DNA of 64,000 nucleotides from Streptomyces sp. HB132 (GTDB lineage: Bacteria; Actinomycetota; Actinomycetes; Streptomycetales; Streptomycetaceae), in NCBI RefSeq assembly GCF_016909575.1, contig NZ_JAFBGA010000002.1:124001-188000 (forward strand). Direction: 5' to 3'. Under the pieces are notes generated by a model. The model worked only from the letters and a program-made list of their open reading frames with translations, was not told the DNA's origin and made no database searches. Positions within the stretch are counted from its first letter, which is position 1, and the number at the start of each line of letters is the position of its first letter. Made by a program: the position numbers and the translations under genes. Positions 26,584 to 35,096 of the stretch are shown here, in pieces.

Positions 26584-27501
26584 ATGGCGCGGATACGTAC
26601 CATCAAGCCGGAAGCCTTCATCTCCGAGTCGCTCGCCGCGGTGAGCGTCCATGCCGAGCGGACCTTCTTCGGCCTGCTTACGCAGGCGGACGACCACGGC
26701 CGCTTCCGCGACCAGGCTGCCGTCATCGCTGGCGCCCTGTGGTCCCTGCGCCCCGAGCACGGCCCCCTGGAGGTCGAGGACGACCTCACGCAGCTCGACA
26801 GTGCGGGTCTGATCTGCCGGTACGAAGGCGACGACGGCAAGCGGTACCTGCACATCGCCACCTGGGCCCGCCACCAGAAGATCAACCGGCCCAGCGGCAG
26901 CCGCTGCCCGGCCTGCCCGCGCCACCAGGGCAGCCGGTCGGACGAGACGACCTCGTCTGTTCACGGAGCCCTCCCTGAACAGGCCGTGAGCCCTCACGGT
27001 GGACGCCCTGGTGCGTCACGCGGACGCAGCGAGCCCTCCGTGAACCGGGAAACCGCAGGTCAGGGCAATTTCAGTGAGCCCTCACCACAACGCTGGGAGA
27101 CTGCGCTGAGGACTCAGGGTCCGGATCTAGGACCTAGGATCCTGGATCTAGGATCACCTCCGGTGGGGAGCGCAAGCGCCCCCACGCCCCCTGCCGTCTC
27201 GGGTTCGGTCTCGGCCAAGGACCTGGTCGCCGAGCACGTCGCCGCATGCCAACACCGCCCGCCCAGCGACGTCCTCGGCCACCTCGGCAAGGTGGTCAGC
27301 AAACTGCTCGGCGAGGGATTCTCCCCCGACCACATCAGGGCCGGGATGGACCGCATGCGTAGCAAGGGGCTGTCCGCTGGGCTGCTGCCGAGCCTGGTCG
27401 ACGAGGCCATGAACGCTCCACGGGCAGCTGCCGCCCCGCACCGGGCATGGACCAATCCGGCACCCGCTGACGTCGAGGCGGCCTACGGGGGTCAGCTGTG
27501 A
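26584..27501 (+). CDS. Replication initiator-like protein of the element
   Basis: A 305-residue protein starting MARIRTIKPEAFISESLAAV. The N-terminal ~110 residues match the replication/primosome-organiser winged-helix proteins of actinophages and integrative elements (TFFGLLTQADDHGRFRDQAA, HIATWARHQKINRPSGSRCP). A long low-complexity middle part leads to a helical C-terminal domain (~215-290). It probably opens the origin and loads the ATPase encoded next, whose GTG overlaps this stop. The in-gene repeat at 27123-27158 could be an origin element. The ATG at 26584 is preferred over the longer frame from 26491 because homology begins at MARIRT. Confidence 0.75.
   Translation: MARIRTIKPEAFISESLAAVSVHAERTFFGLLTQADDHGRFRDQAAVIAGALWSLRPEHGPLEVEDDLTQLDSAGLICRYEGDDGKRYLHIATWARHQKINRPSGSRCPACPRHQGSRSDETTSSVHGALPEQAVSPHGGRPGASRGRSEPSVNRETAGQGNFSEPSPQRWETALRTQGPDLGPRILDLGSPPVGSASAPTPPAVSGSVSAKDLVAEHVAACQHRPPSDVLGHLGKVVSKLLGEGFSPDHIRAGMDRMRSKGLSAGLLPSLVDEAMNAPRAAAAPHRAWTNPAPADVEAAYGGQL
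27123..27158. repeat. CTAGGAT-type repeats inside the replication gene
   Basis: A short A+T-richer patch with GGATCTAGGA, CCTAGGATCC and GGATCTAGGA in direct succession, containing the 6-base palindromes CCTAGG and GGATCC. It encodes GPDLGPRILDLGS in the low-complexity linker. It may be initiator-binding iterons. It could also be linker slippage. Confidence 0.5.
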
Positions 27502-28196
27502 CCACAGCCATCACCAGCCGGGAGCCGCAGCGCATGAACACCCTCGCCGCCCGCCTCGGCACGATCCTCGCCGAACGGGGCATCGATCCAACTACGTCAC
27601 CTGCCGAGGCTCCTTCGGAACGGGTGACCGCGCTGGAACTGGCCGCGGCCCGCATCCCGCCCCGTTACCGCCACGCGCTCGCCGGCCACCAGCAGGTTGC
27701 CGCCTGGGTCGACGAAGTGGCCCTCGCCGCACGGCCCGGCCCGAGCGGCACCCGGGGCATCGCACTCGGACCGTCCCTGCTGATCGCCGGGCCCACCGGC
27801 ACCGGCAAGACGCACCAGGCGTACGGCGCGGTGCGCTCGCTGCTGACCGCCGGGGTACGGCTGCGGTGGGAGGCGGCCACCACGGCCGACCTGTTCGCCC
27901 GCTTGCGCCCACGCCCCGGCCACGACGCCGAGCGCGACCTCGCCACCCTCAGCACCTGCCCGCTGCTGATCCTGGACGACCTCGGCGCAGCCAAGCAGTC
28001 GGAGTGGACCGAGGAGATCACGTACCGGCTGATCAACCGCCGCTACACCGACCTGCTCCCCACCCTCCTCACAACCAATCTGCCGACCTCCGCGCTCCGT
28101 GACGCCGTCGGCGACCGCGTCGCCTCCCGTCTCGCCGAGATGACCACCACCGTCGTCCTCACCGGCGCCGACCGCAGACGCCAGCTCTCCGCCTGA
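27498..28196 (+). CDS. DnaC/IstB-like AAA+ ATPase
   Basis: A 232-residue helicase-loader-type ATPase. Walker A is AGPTGTGKTHQAYGAV at ~95, Walker B LLILDDLGAAK at ~155, then sensor I TLLTTNLP. Proteins of this kind load the replicative helicase at phage or element origins or assist transposition. It overlaps the initiator gene by four bases. This pair is the replication module. Confidence 0.85.
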   Translation: MTTAITSREPQRMNTLAARLGTILAERGIDPTTSPAEAPSERVTALELAAARIPPRYRHALAGHQQVAAWVDEVALAARPGPSGTRGIALGPSLLIAGPTGTGKTHQAYGAVRSLLTAGVRLRWEAATTADLFARLRPRPGHDAERDLATLSTCPLLILDDLGAAKQSEWTEEITYRLINRRYTDLLPTLLTTNLPTSALRDAVGDRVASRLAEMTTTVVLTGADRRRQLSA

Positions 28197-28294
28197 CCGC
28201 ACGGCGCCGTCCCTCACCAGCTCACGTTCACCACACCGCCCGCCCGCGCCCACGCCTGCCCACACGGCGCGGCGGGCCCTTTGGAGACCCCTGC

Positions 28295-29599
28295 ATGACG
28301 GAACTTGCCATGCCCGCACTCGGGTACTGGAACGCGATACCTATCGCGCTCGCCGCTCTCCTGGCCGCTCTCCTGGCCATCGGCACAGTGCTGCTGGTCA
28401 GGTGGCTGATCTACCGACACGCTCCCCGAAACCACGCCAAGCGACAGTCCGGAACGCCCGCGGTCAGGGTCGCCGCACTGGCCGCGGTCGGATGTACCGC
28501 CTACAGCGCCGACACCAGCTGGAGGTTCGCCGCCGACTACCTCGACATGAGCGGCACCACCGAGCGCACCGCGATGTTCGCCGCCGCGGAACTCGCCCTC
28601 TTCGCCTCGGCCCTGCTGGCGCGGCAGAACCTGCACGGCCCCAAGCAAGCACCCGGCCTGCCCGGCGTCCTGACCTGGGTGATCACTGCCGTACAGGTGA
28701 TCCCCGCGTACGCCGAGTCAGGTGTGGTCGGCGGGACGGTGCGGGCCTTCGTGGGACCGGTCATGGCCGCACTGCTGTGGCATCAGGCCATGGGCATCGA
28801 ACTGCGCATCCACACGCCCGAGGCGGCGTCCCACAGCCTCCTCGCCCGGATAAGTCGCGAAGCACGCGAACGCGGCCTCTCGCGCCTTGGGGTCGCCGAA
28901 CACGATCGTGACGCCGCGCAGATCAGCCGCGACCGTGCCACCCGCAGGGCCGTCGCCCTAGCCGCGCACCTTGCGGAGCGAACCCCGAAGCAGCGCGCCG
29001 GCTGGCGAGGCCGGCGAACCGCGCGACGGCTTTCCCGCGCCGTCGCCCAAGCCTCTGTGGGAAGCGACCAGCGCCAGCGCGACGTGCTGCTGCACCAGCT
29101 TGCCGTCCGCCGTCACGCGACAGCGCTGGCCACGATCGAACTGCCATCGCCTTGGACCGCCTTCACCCCGAGCGAAGGCACCCTGCGCCATGTCGAGACC
29201 ACTCCCCCGCTCGGCCGATCGGGGGCAGGCTTCGCCTTGACGAGCGAGGAAGCCACGGAACACGCCGACTCCAACCTTCGCCTTGAGTCCCTGCCTCCTC
29301 GTTCCGTGCAGAACCAACTTCCCCTGCACGATTCGGTCCCCGCTCGCGAGATCACCGAGCCGTCCCACGAGGGCGACGTCCCCACGACGCAACGCTACGG
29401 ACGTCCTCCCGGTGCCGAAATGGACGAACTGCTCGCGATCGGCCGCGCGGCCATCGCCATGCACGGAACAGCGACCCGCGCCGTGCTACGGAACGCCATC
29501 CGCAGGGCCGAACTCACCATCTCCGAGGACCGGCTCACCGAACTCAAGGCCCTCCTGGCCGCAGAGCAGGGTTCCGAGACCGCCGTCCCCACGGGCTGA
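28295..29599 (+). CDS. DUF2637-type membrane protein (SpdB-like)
   Basis: A 434-residue protein with about four N-terminal membrane segments (residues ~12-37, 52-75, 85-105 and 118-165), including LAALLAALLAIGTVLLVRWL. A long charged cytoplasmic part follows from ~170 onward, rich in Arg and Ala (ISREARERGLSRLG, RATRRAVALAAHLAERTP). DUF2637/SpdB-like proteins are common in Streptomyces conjugative elements and are linked to intramycelial plasmid spread. The last 60 residues look like a small HTH-like helical domain (MHGTATRAVLRNAIRRAEL). Confidence 0.7.
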   Translation: MTELAMPALGYWNAIPIALAALLAALLAIGTVLLVRWLIYRHAPRNHAKRQSGTPAVRVAALAAVGCTAYSADTSWRFAADYLDMSGTTERTAMFAAAELALFASALLARQNLHGPKQAPGLPGVLTWVITAVQVIPAYAESGVVGGTVRAFVGPVMAALLWHQAMGIELRIHTPEAASHSLLARISREARERGLSRLGVAEHDRDAAQISRDRATRRAVALAAHLAERTPKQRAGWRGRRTARRLSRAVAQASVGSDQRQRDVLLHQLAVRRHATALATIELPSPWTAFTPSEGTLRHVETTPPLGRSGAGFALTSEEATEHADSNLRLESLPPRSVQNQLPLHDSVPAREITEPSHEGDVPTTQRYGRPPGAEMDELLAIGRAAIAMHGTATRAVLRNAIRRAELTISEDRLTELKALLAAEQGSETAVPTG

Positions 29600-29806
29600 C
29601 CGGATATCCGGTCAGCCCTGAACGCCGCACGGGGGCCGTGGACCAGCAACCCCGTCTGGTCCACGGCCCCGCCCCCTTCGCGCCGCTTGACCAGGCACGC
29701 ACGGCCCTCCCCTACGGCTCTGCGCTCGAACCAGCGGGAGGCGGGGCTGCTGCCCGTACGTCGACCTGGTCCGCCGCCCTCCCCCCTCAACCAGGAGCTG
29801 CTCTCC

Positions 29807-30412
29807 ATGCAGGATTCGTGCACCAACAGCCCAGAGCATCAGAACGTGAACCGAGCCACGCCAGCCCAAAGCGCAGCAAGTTGTCGGGTAAGGAGTCCTT
29901 ACCCGGCGTCCGCCCCAGGGGAGGCGGAGGCTTCCGGCGCCGAGGCGGCACCGGAATCGGGCGGCCCGGGGGTGCCGACCGTGGTAGGGACCCGCGCCCC
30001 GTCGCCGCTCGTCCCGCACAAGCCCGCGCCGCGCCGTCGACTGCGTGATCGACAGCTGCGCAAGCGCCGCGTCCACCCTCGCTACAACGACCACGAGTTC
30101 GACCTCGTCCAGCGCGCTGCCGCCGTCAGTCAGATGGCACCCGGCGGCTACGTCGCCGAGAGCTCGCTGGCCGCCGCACGCGCCGACGACCCCACTGCGG
30201 CCGTGGCCGACTACCGCGCCACCGTAAAGGCGCTGCTCGCCGCCAACGGGCAGCTCGGCCAGGTCGGCAACAACCTCAACCAGCTCACCGGACACCTGAA
30301 CAAGGACGGTGACATGCCCGCAGCCGACACCGTCCTGCGGATCCTCCACCGCGTCGAGGCATCCGTTCAAGCGCTGGATGGTGCCGTCGCCCGGGTGATG
30401 GAGGGGCGGTGA
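29807..30412 (+). CDS. MobC-like relaxosome accessory protein
   Basis: A 201-residue protein with a disordered N-terminal half and a C-terminal MobC-type fold (RYNDHEFDLVQRAAAVSQMA, GQVGNNLNQLTGHLNKDGD, in which GNNLNQL is the family hallmark). MobC proteins bind oriT and help the relaxase nick it. The ATG at 29807 follows AGGAG nine bases upstream; the longer frame from 29687 lacks such a site. The relaxase GTG begins five bases after this stop. Confidence 0.82.
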   Translation: MQDSCTNSPEHQNVNRATPAQSAASCRVRSPYPASAPGEAEASGAEAAPESGGPGVPTVVGTRAPSPLVPHKPAPRRRLRDRQLRKRRVHPRYNDHEFDLVQRAAAVSQMAPGGYVAESSLAAARADDPTAAVADYRATVKALLAANGQLGQVGNNLNQLTGHLNKDGDMPAADTVLRILHRVEASVQALDGAVARVMEGR

Positions 30413-30416
30413 GACG

Positions 30417-32111
30417 GTGATACCCAAGATCATCCTCGGTCAGGGCGGCACCCGCGGTCTGATCCGCTACCTCTTCGGCAAGGGGCAGGCCAACGAGCAC
30501 GTCGATCCACACCTGGTGGCGTCCTGGAACGACTTCGCCCCCGACCCTGGCCGCAGCCCGCATCGCGACCCCAAAGAGGTGGAGAGGCAGCTCGCCACCC
30601 AGCTCGACCAGCCCGTGCGGATGCTGGGCGAACGCGCACCGCAAACAACCTTTTGGCACTGCCCCATCCGCGCCGCCCCCGAAGACCCGAACCTCACCGA
30701 CGCTCAATGGGCGGACATCGCCCGCAGGATCGTGGCCGCCGCCGGCATCGCCCCCGGCGGCGACGAGAACGCATGCCGGTGGGTGGCCGTGCGCCACGCG
30801 GACGATCACATCCACATCGCCGCCACCCTGGTGCGCCAGGACGGCCGCCGTCCCCAGCGCGACCATGACAAACGGGCTGTGCAGAAGGAAGCCCGGCAGA
30901 TCGAAGTCGACTACGGGCTAAGGCGGTTGAAGGCGGGCGATGGAACCGCCGCCAAGCGGCCGACCAGCAAGGAACTCTTCAAGGCCAAGCGCCTGGGCCA
31001 GGACACCACGGCCCGCGAAGTCCTCCGCATACGTGTACGCAGGGCAGTCGCCGCCGCAGGTGACGAGGCAGAGTTCTTCACTCTGCTGGAGGCGACTGGC
31101 GTGACCGTGCGCCTCAATCGTGCGCCGTCCGGCGACGCACTCGGCTGCAACTTCGCGCTGCCCGGCAACACCAACGAGAACGGCGAACCCGTCTGGTTCG
31201 CAGGATCCACCCTGTCCCCCGACCTCTCCCTGCCCCGGATCCGCGAACGTCTCACCACCACCAGCCCTGAACCTGTCACCGTCCGGCCGTGCAACCCGTG
31301 GCACCAGGCCACCTCCGCCACCGAACGCATTCCCCACCACCTCTCCGCCGACGACGACCACGCCGCCCAAGGCCAGCTGGTGGCTCTCGGTGCGGCACTC
31401 GACCTGTTGCCGATTACCGCACCGACCGCAGCCAGGGCCGAACTGCAACAGGCCGCCGTCCTCTTCGAGCGCGCCACCCGCTCCCGCATCACCGCCGACC
31501 TCGACAGCACCCGGGTCCTTCGCCGCAGCATCCAAGCGATCTGGCGCGACCGCCCCCAGGACAAAGACGGTGCCGGGTTCGCCATGCTCCTGGACGCCGC
31601 ATTCACCGCGGTGGCCTTCGCCGCCCACTGGCACCGCACTCGCCAACACGCCCAGCAAGCAGAGGCCGCCGAGCGGACCCTCCTGCACCTGCGGGCCGCC
31701 TACGAACAGGTCGCCGAGCCAGTCCTGGCCGGCCTCGCGCGACGCGCCCCCGCACAGCAGACGAAACACCGCCTCGCCCACCACCTCCAGCAGGCAGTAC
31801 CGGAGTACGCCGAGCGCATCCTCAACGACCCCGCCTGGGACGCGCTCGCCACCGTCCTGGCCGAAGCAGAAACAACAGGACACAACGCGGCCACCATCCT
31901 CAGCCAGGCACTGAGCCAGCGCACCCTGGAGGACGCCCACAACCCCGCCCGAGCACTGACCTGGCGCATACGCCGCCTCAGCCAGCGCCACACACCCAGC
32001 CCCCGCGCCCAGGCGGCCAGGGCCCGCAGCGCCACACAACGCTCCGGTGTCCCAGCCCGTTCGCCGGCCGCAACCCCTCCCCCGCAGCGCTCACCGGATC
32101 GGCGGCGCTGA
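30417..32111 (+). CDS. MobA/VirD2-type relaxase
   Basis: A 564-residue mobilisation nuclease. The three-histidine metal motif is RHADDHIHI (H127, H131, H133), with an N-terminal Tyr in GLIRYLFGKG (Y18) as the likely nicking residue. Residues after ~200 are helical with no recognisable helicase or primase domain. It should nick oriT and pilot the strand into a recipient, using another element's transfer apparatus. It starts with GTG. Together with MobC this makes the element mobilizable, an uncommon design for actinomycete elements, which usually rely on an FtsK-like TraB. Confidence 0.88.
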   Translation: MIPKIILGQGGTRGLIRYLFGKGQANEHVDPHLVASWNDFAPDPGRSPHRDPKEVERQLATQLDQPVRMLGERAPQTTFWHCPIRAAPEDPNLTDAQWADIARRIVAAAGIAPGGDENACRWVAVRHADDHIHIAATLVRQDGRRPQRDHDKRAVQKEARQIEVDYGLRRLKAGDGTAAKRPTSKELFKAKRLGQDTTAREVLRIRVRRAVAAAGDEAEFFTLLEATGVTVRLNRAPSGDALGCNFALPGNTNENGEPVWFAGSTLSPDLSLPRIRERLTTTSPEPVTVRPCNPWHQATSATERIPHHLSADDDHAAQGQLVALGAALDLLPITAPTAARAELQQAAVLFERATRSRITADLDSTRVLRRSIQAIWRDRPQDKDGAGFAMLLDAAFTAVAFAAHWHRTRQHAQQAEAAERTLLHLRAAYEQVAEPVLAGLARRAPAQQTKHRLAHHLQQAVPEYAERILNDPAWDALATVLAEAETTGHNAATILSQALSQRTLEDAHNPARALTWRIRRLSQRHTPSPRAQAARARSATQRSGVPARSPAATPPPQRSPDRRR

Positions 32112-32121
32112 CCCACAAGCG

Positions 32122-32164
32122 GGGCAACATAGCCGACGATCGCCGGTTAGCCAAACCGGCGATC
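32122..32164 (+). repeat. Palindromic module, copy B (upstream of 32212 gene)
   Basis: GCAACATAG (32124-32132), then seven mostly variable bases, then arms GATCGCCGGTT (32139-32149) and AACCGGCGATC (32154-32164), a perfect 11-bp inverted repeat around AGCCA. It lies 48 bases before the next start codon and 11 bases after the relaxase stop. It is the counterpart of copy A. Confidence 0.8.
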
Positions 32165-32211
32165 TTCCGGAGAGTTGATGCCTCAACCCCCTCTCCGGAA
32201 GGACCCCCTGT

Positions 32212-32601
32212 ATGGCCCAGACCGACATCCGACCCCGCGTAATCGTTCTCATCACCGACCTAGACGTCTCCCGCGGCGACGAGCCCGATCGGCTTTTCCA
32301 TCACGATGGGCGCCCGTTCACCACTGCCGAATGCGATCTGATCACCACCTGCACCCCGGCGGAGATGGACATCGCAGTCGCGTACATGCGGTCGATGGGC
32401 GACTGGATGAGTGAACCCCAGACGGTACAAAAGGCCCTTATCGGCCTGTACATGAAGTACGCATACCAAGTCCCCGATGGCTTCTCGGGCAGCGTCTACG
32501 ACCTGATGACTGACGAGGACTACGCGGAGTTCGACCGCCTGGTCGAGATCTTCAAGGCCGACGATGCCTTCGAAGACCGCGCCGGACACGAACAGGACTG
32601 A
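32212..32601 (+). CDS. Hypothetical acidic protein of the element
   Basis: A 129-residue acidic soluble protein starting MAQTDIRPRVIVLITDLDVS. It is rich in Asp and Glu, especially at the C-terminus (MTDEDYAEFDRLVEIFKADD). No domain is recognised. It has its own upstream palindromic module (copy B) and a strong hairpin after it, so it is probably a separately controlled single-gene unit. Small acidic orphan proteins in such elements include antirestriction and antirepressor proteins; nothing here proves either. Confidence 0.6.
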   Translation: MAQTDIRPRVIVLITDLDVSRGDEPDRLFHHDGRPFTTAECDLITTCTPAEMDIAVAYMRSMGDWMSEPQTVQKALIGLYMKYAYQVPDGFSGSVYDLMTDEDYAEFDRLVEIFKADDAFEDRAGHEQD

Positions 32602-32700
32602 CCGGCTACACGCCAACGGGCGGCGCTTCAGGGCTCCGTCCGTCGCACAGCCCCCGCAGGGCCACCCGTCAATCTACGTGAGCCCTGGCCCCGCACATGC

Positions 32701-32737
32701 CCGCAGGCCCGGCCGGAAACACCGGCCGGGCCTGCGG
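32701..32737. terminator. Strong hairpin between convergent genes
   Basis: CCGCAGGCCCGGCCGG (32701-32716) and its exact complement (32722-32737) around a 5-base loop. It terminates the 32212 gene and is also downstream of the DUF317 gene on the other strand. Confidence 0.85.
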
Positions 32738-32860
32738 CATGCACACACGAACTCAAGTAGTCACACGAGCCGTCGCCACTGCCTTCCCGAGGTGGACATC
32801 GACCAGCGCGGAGCAGGACCTACCGACCGGGAGGCCCTGCTTCATAGCGCGGAGTACTGC

Positions 32861-33685
32861 TCAACTAGCCGGGGCACCCAAGAGCCGGTCCCGCGTGCTC
32901 TCCGGCAGCACCCGGCGGAGTACCGGTGCGGTGGAGCTGAGCGAGGAGGCGAACGCGGCAGCAAGGCTGTGGGGCATGCTGGCACTGAACGATGCGGCCC
33001 ACAAATATCCGGCATGCACACCGAGTTCAGCCCACGCCTGCCAACCTGTTGCACCTGGTTCTTCCGCCTTGACGCTAAGGGCGCGGGGATCGGTGTCCTG
33101 AATGAGCGGTGGGACCTCACCGAAGCTGAGACGGGAAGTGAAGGTGGGGTGCATCGCCACCGAGTCGGGCTGGTCCGCGTCACGGAGCCAGCCGTGCTCC
33201 GCGACAACGTCCATAACGAGCTCGGGATCCATGAGCGCCGTAGTGGGCTGTTCGTCGGCGTCGAGCGCGAGGAGAAAGTCGGAGAGGACCTCACCAGGGA
33301 TGCCGGTGGTGAAGTAGGCCGACCAGCTCGCAAGCGGGCTATCTGGGCACCCCCGGGCGGAAATCTGCCACGCGATCGGCAGTTCACCCAGGTGAAATGG
33401 CTCATCCGGCAGCACCCATTGGGCCCATCGGAGGGTGTCGGGGCTGATGTGGAGGACCGTGCTGCGCACAACTTGTCGGTCCTCCGGTGCCTCGTTCAGC
33501 TCCTGCCTTCCGCGGACGATCACGAGGCTCGTCCAGCCGAGGCCGGCGAGCGTGTCAGCGACAGCATCGTAAAGACGTCCGTCATCGCCGGCCAGGTGCC
33601 GGGGGCCGACCCAGTACGCAGGCAGGGCACCGCGTTTCGGGGTCGACGGGTCAAGCAGAGGGTCGGGATACAGGAGCGCCTCCAA
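32861..33685 (-). CDS. DUF317 domain protein
   Basis: A 274-residue protein with two DUF317 repeats. The signature YWVGPRHLAGDD begins the first (~24-35), AWQISARGCPDSPLASWSAY sits between, and a weaker copy follows around 145-240 (LVMDVVAEHGWL, WAELGVHAGYLWAASFSAS). DUF317 proteins are abundant in Streptomyces mobile elements and chromosome arms; their function is unknown. No partner gene is coupled to it. Confidence 0.8.
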   Translation of the reverse strand: MEALLYPDPLLDPSTPKRGALPAYWVGPRHLAGDDGRLYDAVADTLAGLGWTSLVIVRGRQELNEAPEDRQVVRSTVLHISPDTLRWAQWVLPDEPFHLGELPIAWQISARGCPDSPLASWSAYFTTGIPGEVLSDFLLALDADEQPTTALMDPELVMDVVAEHGWLRDADQPDSVAMHPTFTSRLSFGEVPPLIQDTDPRALSVKAEEPGATGWQAWAELGVHAGYLWAASFSASMPHSLAAAFASSLSSTAPVLRRVLPESTRDRLLGAPAS

Positions 33686-34253
33686 GGGCTGGGTGCGGGT
33701 GTACGTTCCGCCAGCAACGCGGCGAGGGCGGCGCGGCAGCGGACGGGAGCCTGCGGTTCAGAGCTACGGCTACCTCGAGCGGCAGGCGCCCGAGCCAGCT
33801 GGCGGCATCTCGCTCTCAGCCAGACAGACGAGCGGAGCAACCGCGGCTAGTGGGAGCCGTGGGCACGCCGACCAGCTCTCTGACCTGGGCTTCTGGAAGG
33901 TCATCTACGTTGACATCCCTCTGCACCCGTTGGCCAGTCTTTCGCGACTCCTTCTTGTCTGCCCCCGGCGAACTGGGACGCGCGCGACGCTCCTACGTCG
34001 CCCAAAGCGCCGCATAGAAGCCGTCAACACCAGCCACGCCCCTCGGTGAGGCAGCAACGTGAGCCGCGTCAAATGTCACCGCCGACCGAGGCATGGCCAG
34101 GCCCAGGCCGCCCGCCGCCTTCTCGACCGCAGGCACATGCCCTCCGACCTAGCGCATGCCAAATGCAGCGGCAGCCGACCCCGGGGGCCAGCCTTGCCGG
34201 ATCACCGAAGAAACCCCGTGCGCACGACAAGCAGAGTGCTGAATAGTTGCCGC
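33686..34253. other. Intergenic region without recognisable gene
   Basis: About 570 bases between divergent genes. Several short open frames exist on both strands, but none has plausible codon bias or a recognisable product. It may contain decayed sequence marking an element boundary, and must hold the promoters of the DUF317 gene (minus) and the nucleotidyltransferase (plus). Confidence 0.4.
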
Positions 34254-34958
34254 ATGGATGCGATCGACGCGGCGCGTGCCGTTGTAGAGGAACACCACCC
34301 TGACGCTCGGGCTGCGTTCCTGGGAGGCAGCGTCTTGACGGGCCGCCGCACGGCGATGTCGGACCTCGACATCGTGGTGCTCCTCCACGGATCCCCGGCC
34401 CCGTATCGGGCAAGCCTCCGGCACGGTGAGTGGCCGGTGGAAATGTTCGTGCACACCGAAACGACGTGGCACACGTTCGTCGAGCGGGAAGTACGCAAGC
34501 GCCGGTCCCCGCTGCTCTGGATGTGTGCCGACGGACTGCTGCTCTTCGACGCCGATGGTGTCGGGACGCACCTCGCAGCGGAGGCCCGCAAACTGACTGT
34601 CGCGGGACCGCCCACGGTGTCGGCTGAAGAGATCGACGACTGCCGCTACGCGATCACCGACCTCCTCGACGACCTCGCAGGGAGCACCGACCAAAGCGAA
34701 CGGCTGTTCATTGCCACCGAACTGGTCAGACGAACTGGCGAGTTGGCGCTGGCTGTCGGCGGATCCTGGAACGGAGGCGGAAAATGGCTGGCACGCCGTC
34801 TTGAGACCACGGCGCCGGGGCTCAGCATGCGGCTGCACGATGGCCTGCGTGAAGTGTTGGAGGGGCGAATTGAGTCCCTCGCGGTAGCCGTGGACGAAGT
34901 GCTGGAGCAGGTCGGCGGCCGGTTGTGGGTCGGGTACAAACGCGGTGGGACTCCATGA
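34254..34958 (+). CDS. Nucleotidyltransferase-domain protein
   Basis: A 234-residue protein starting MDAIDAARAVVEEHHPDARA. The polymerase-beta-type nucleotidyltransferase motif is GGSVLTGRRTAMSDLDIVVL (GGS followed by DxD), with a possible third carboxylate further on. A C-terminal helical domain (~120-225) resembles those of aminoglycoside adenylyltransferases and MNT-type proteins. Possible roles are antibiotic modification or nucleotidylation of a protein or small molecule. The ATG at 34254 is used because the frame upstream has no coding character. It is convergent with the tyrosyl-tRNA synthetase. Confidence 0.7.
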   Translation: MDAIDAARAVVEEHHPDARAAFLGGSVLTGRRTAMSDLDIVVLLHGSPAPYRASLRHGEWPVEMFVHTETTWHTFVEREVRKRRSPLLWMCADGLLLFDADGVGTHLAAEARKLTVAGPPTVSAEEIDDCRYAITDLLDDLAGSTDQSERLFIATELVRRTGELALAVGGSWNGGGKWLARRLETTAPGLSMRLHDGLREVLEGRIESLAVAVDEVLEQVGGRLWVGYKRGGTP

Positions 34959-35053
34959 ACGAGGTCGCCATGGGGCGGCAGGCCCGCGCTGGAGTGGTCG
35001 CGCATCGCGCACGGACAGCTCGACCTCACCGTGTCGCACAGAAATCAAACGGG

Positions 35054-35087
35054 CCGGCGCCGACCCACCAATGTGGGCCGGCGCCGG
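35054..35087. terminator. Terminator downstream of tyrS
   Basis: Near-perfect 15-base arms (CCGGCGCCGACCCAC at 35054-35068 and GTGGGCCGGCGCCGG at 35073-35087, one mismatch) with a CAAT loop. On the minus strand a T-rich stretch follows, and the tyrS stop is 10 bases upstream. Confidence 0.8.
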
Positions 35088-35096
35088 GTTTCAGTC

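Noticed and set aside
33520-34049. Short frames on both strands between DUF317 and the nucleotidyltransferase genes
   Set aside because: They overlap one another, lack ribosome-binding sites and show no recognisable product.
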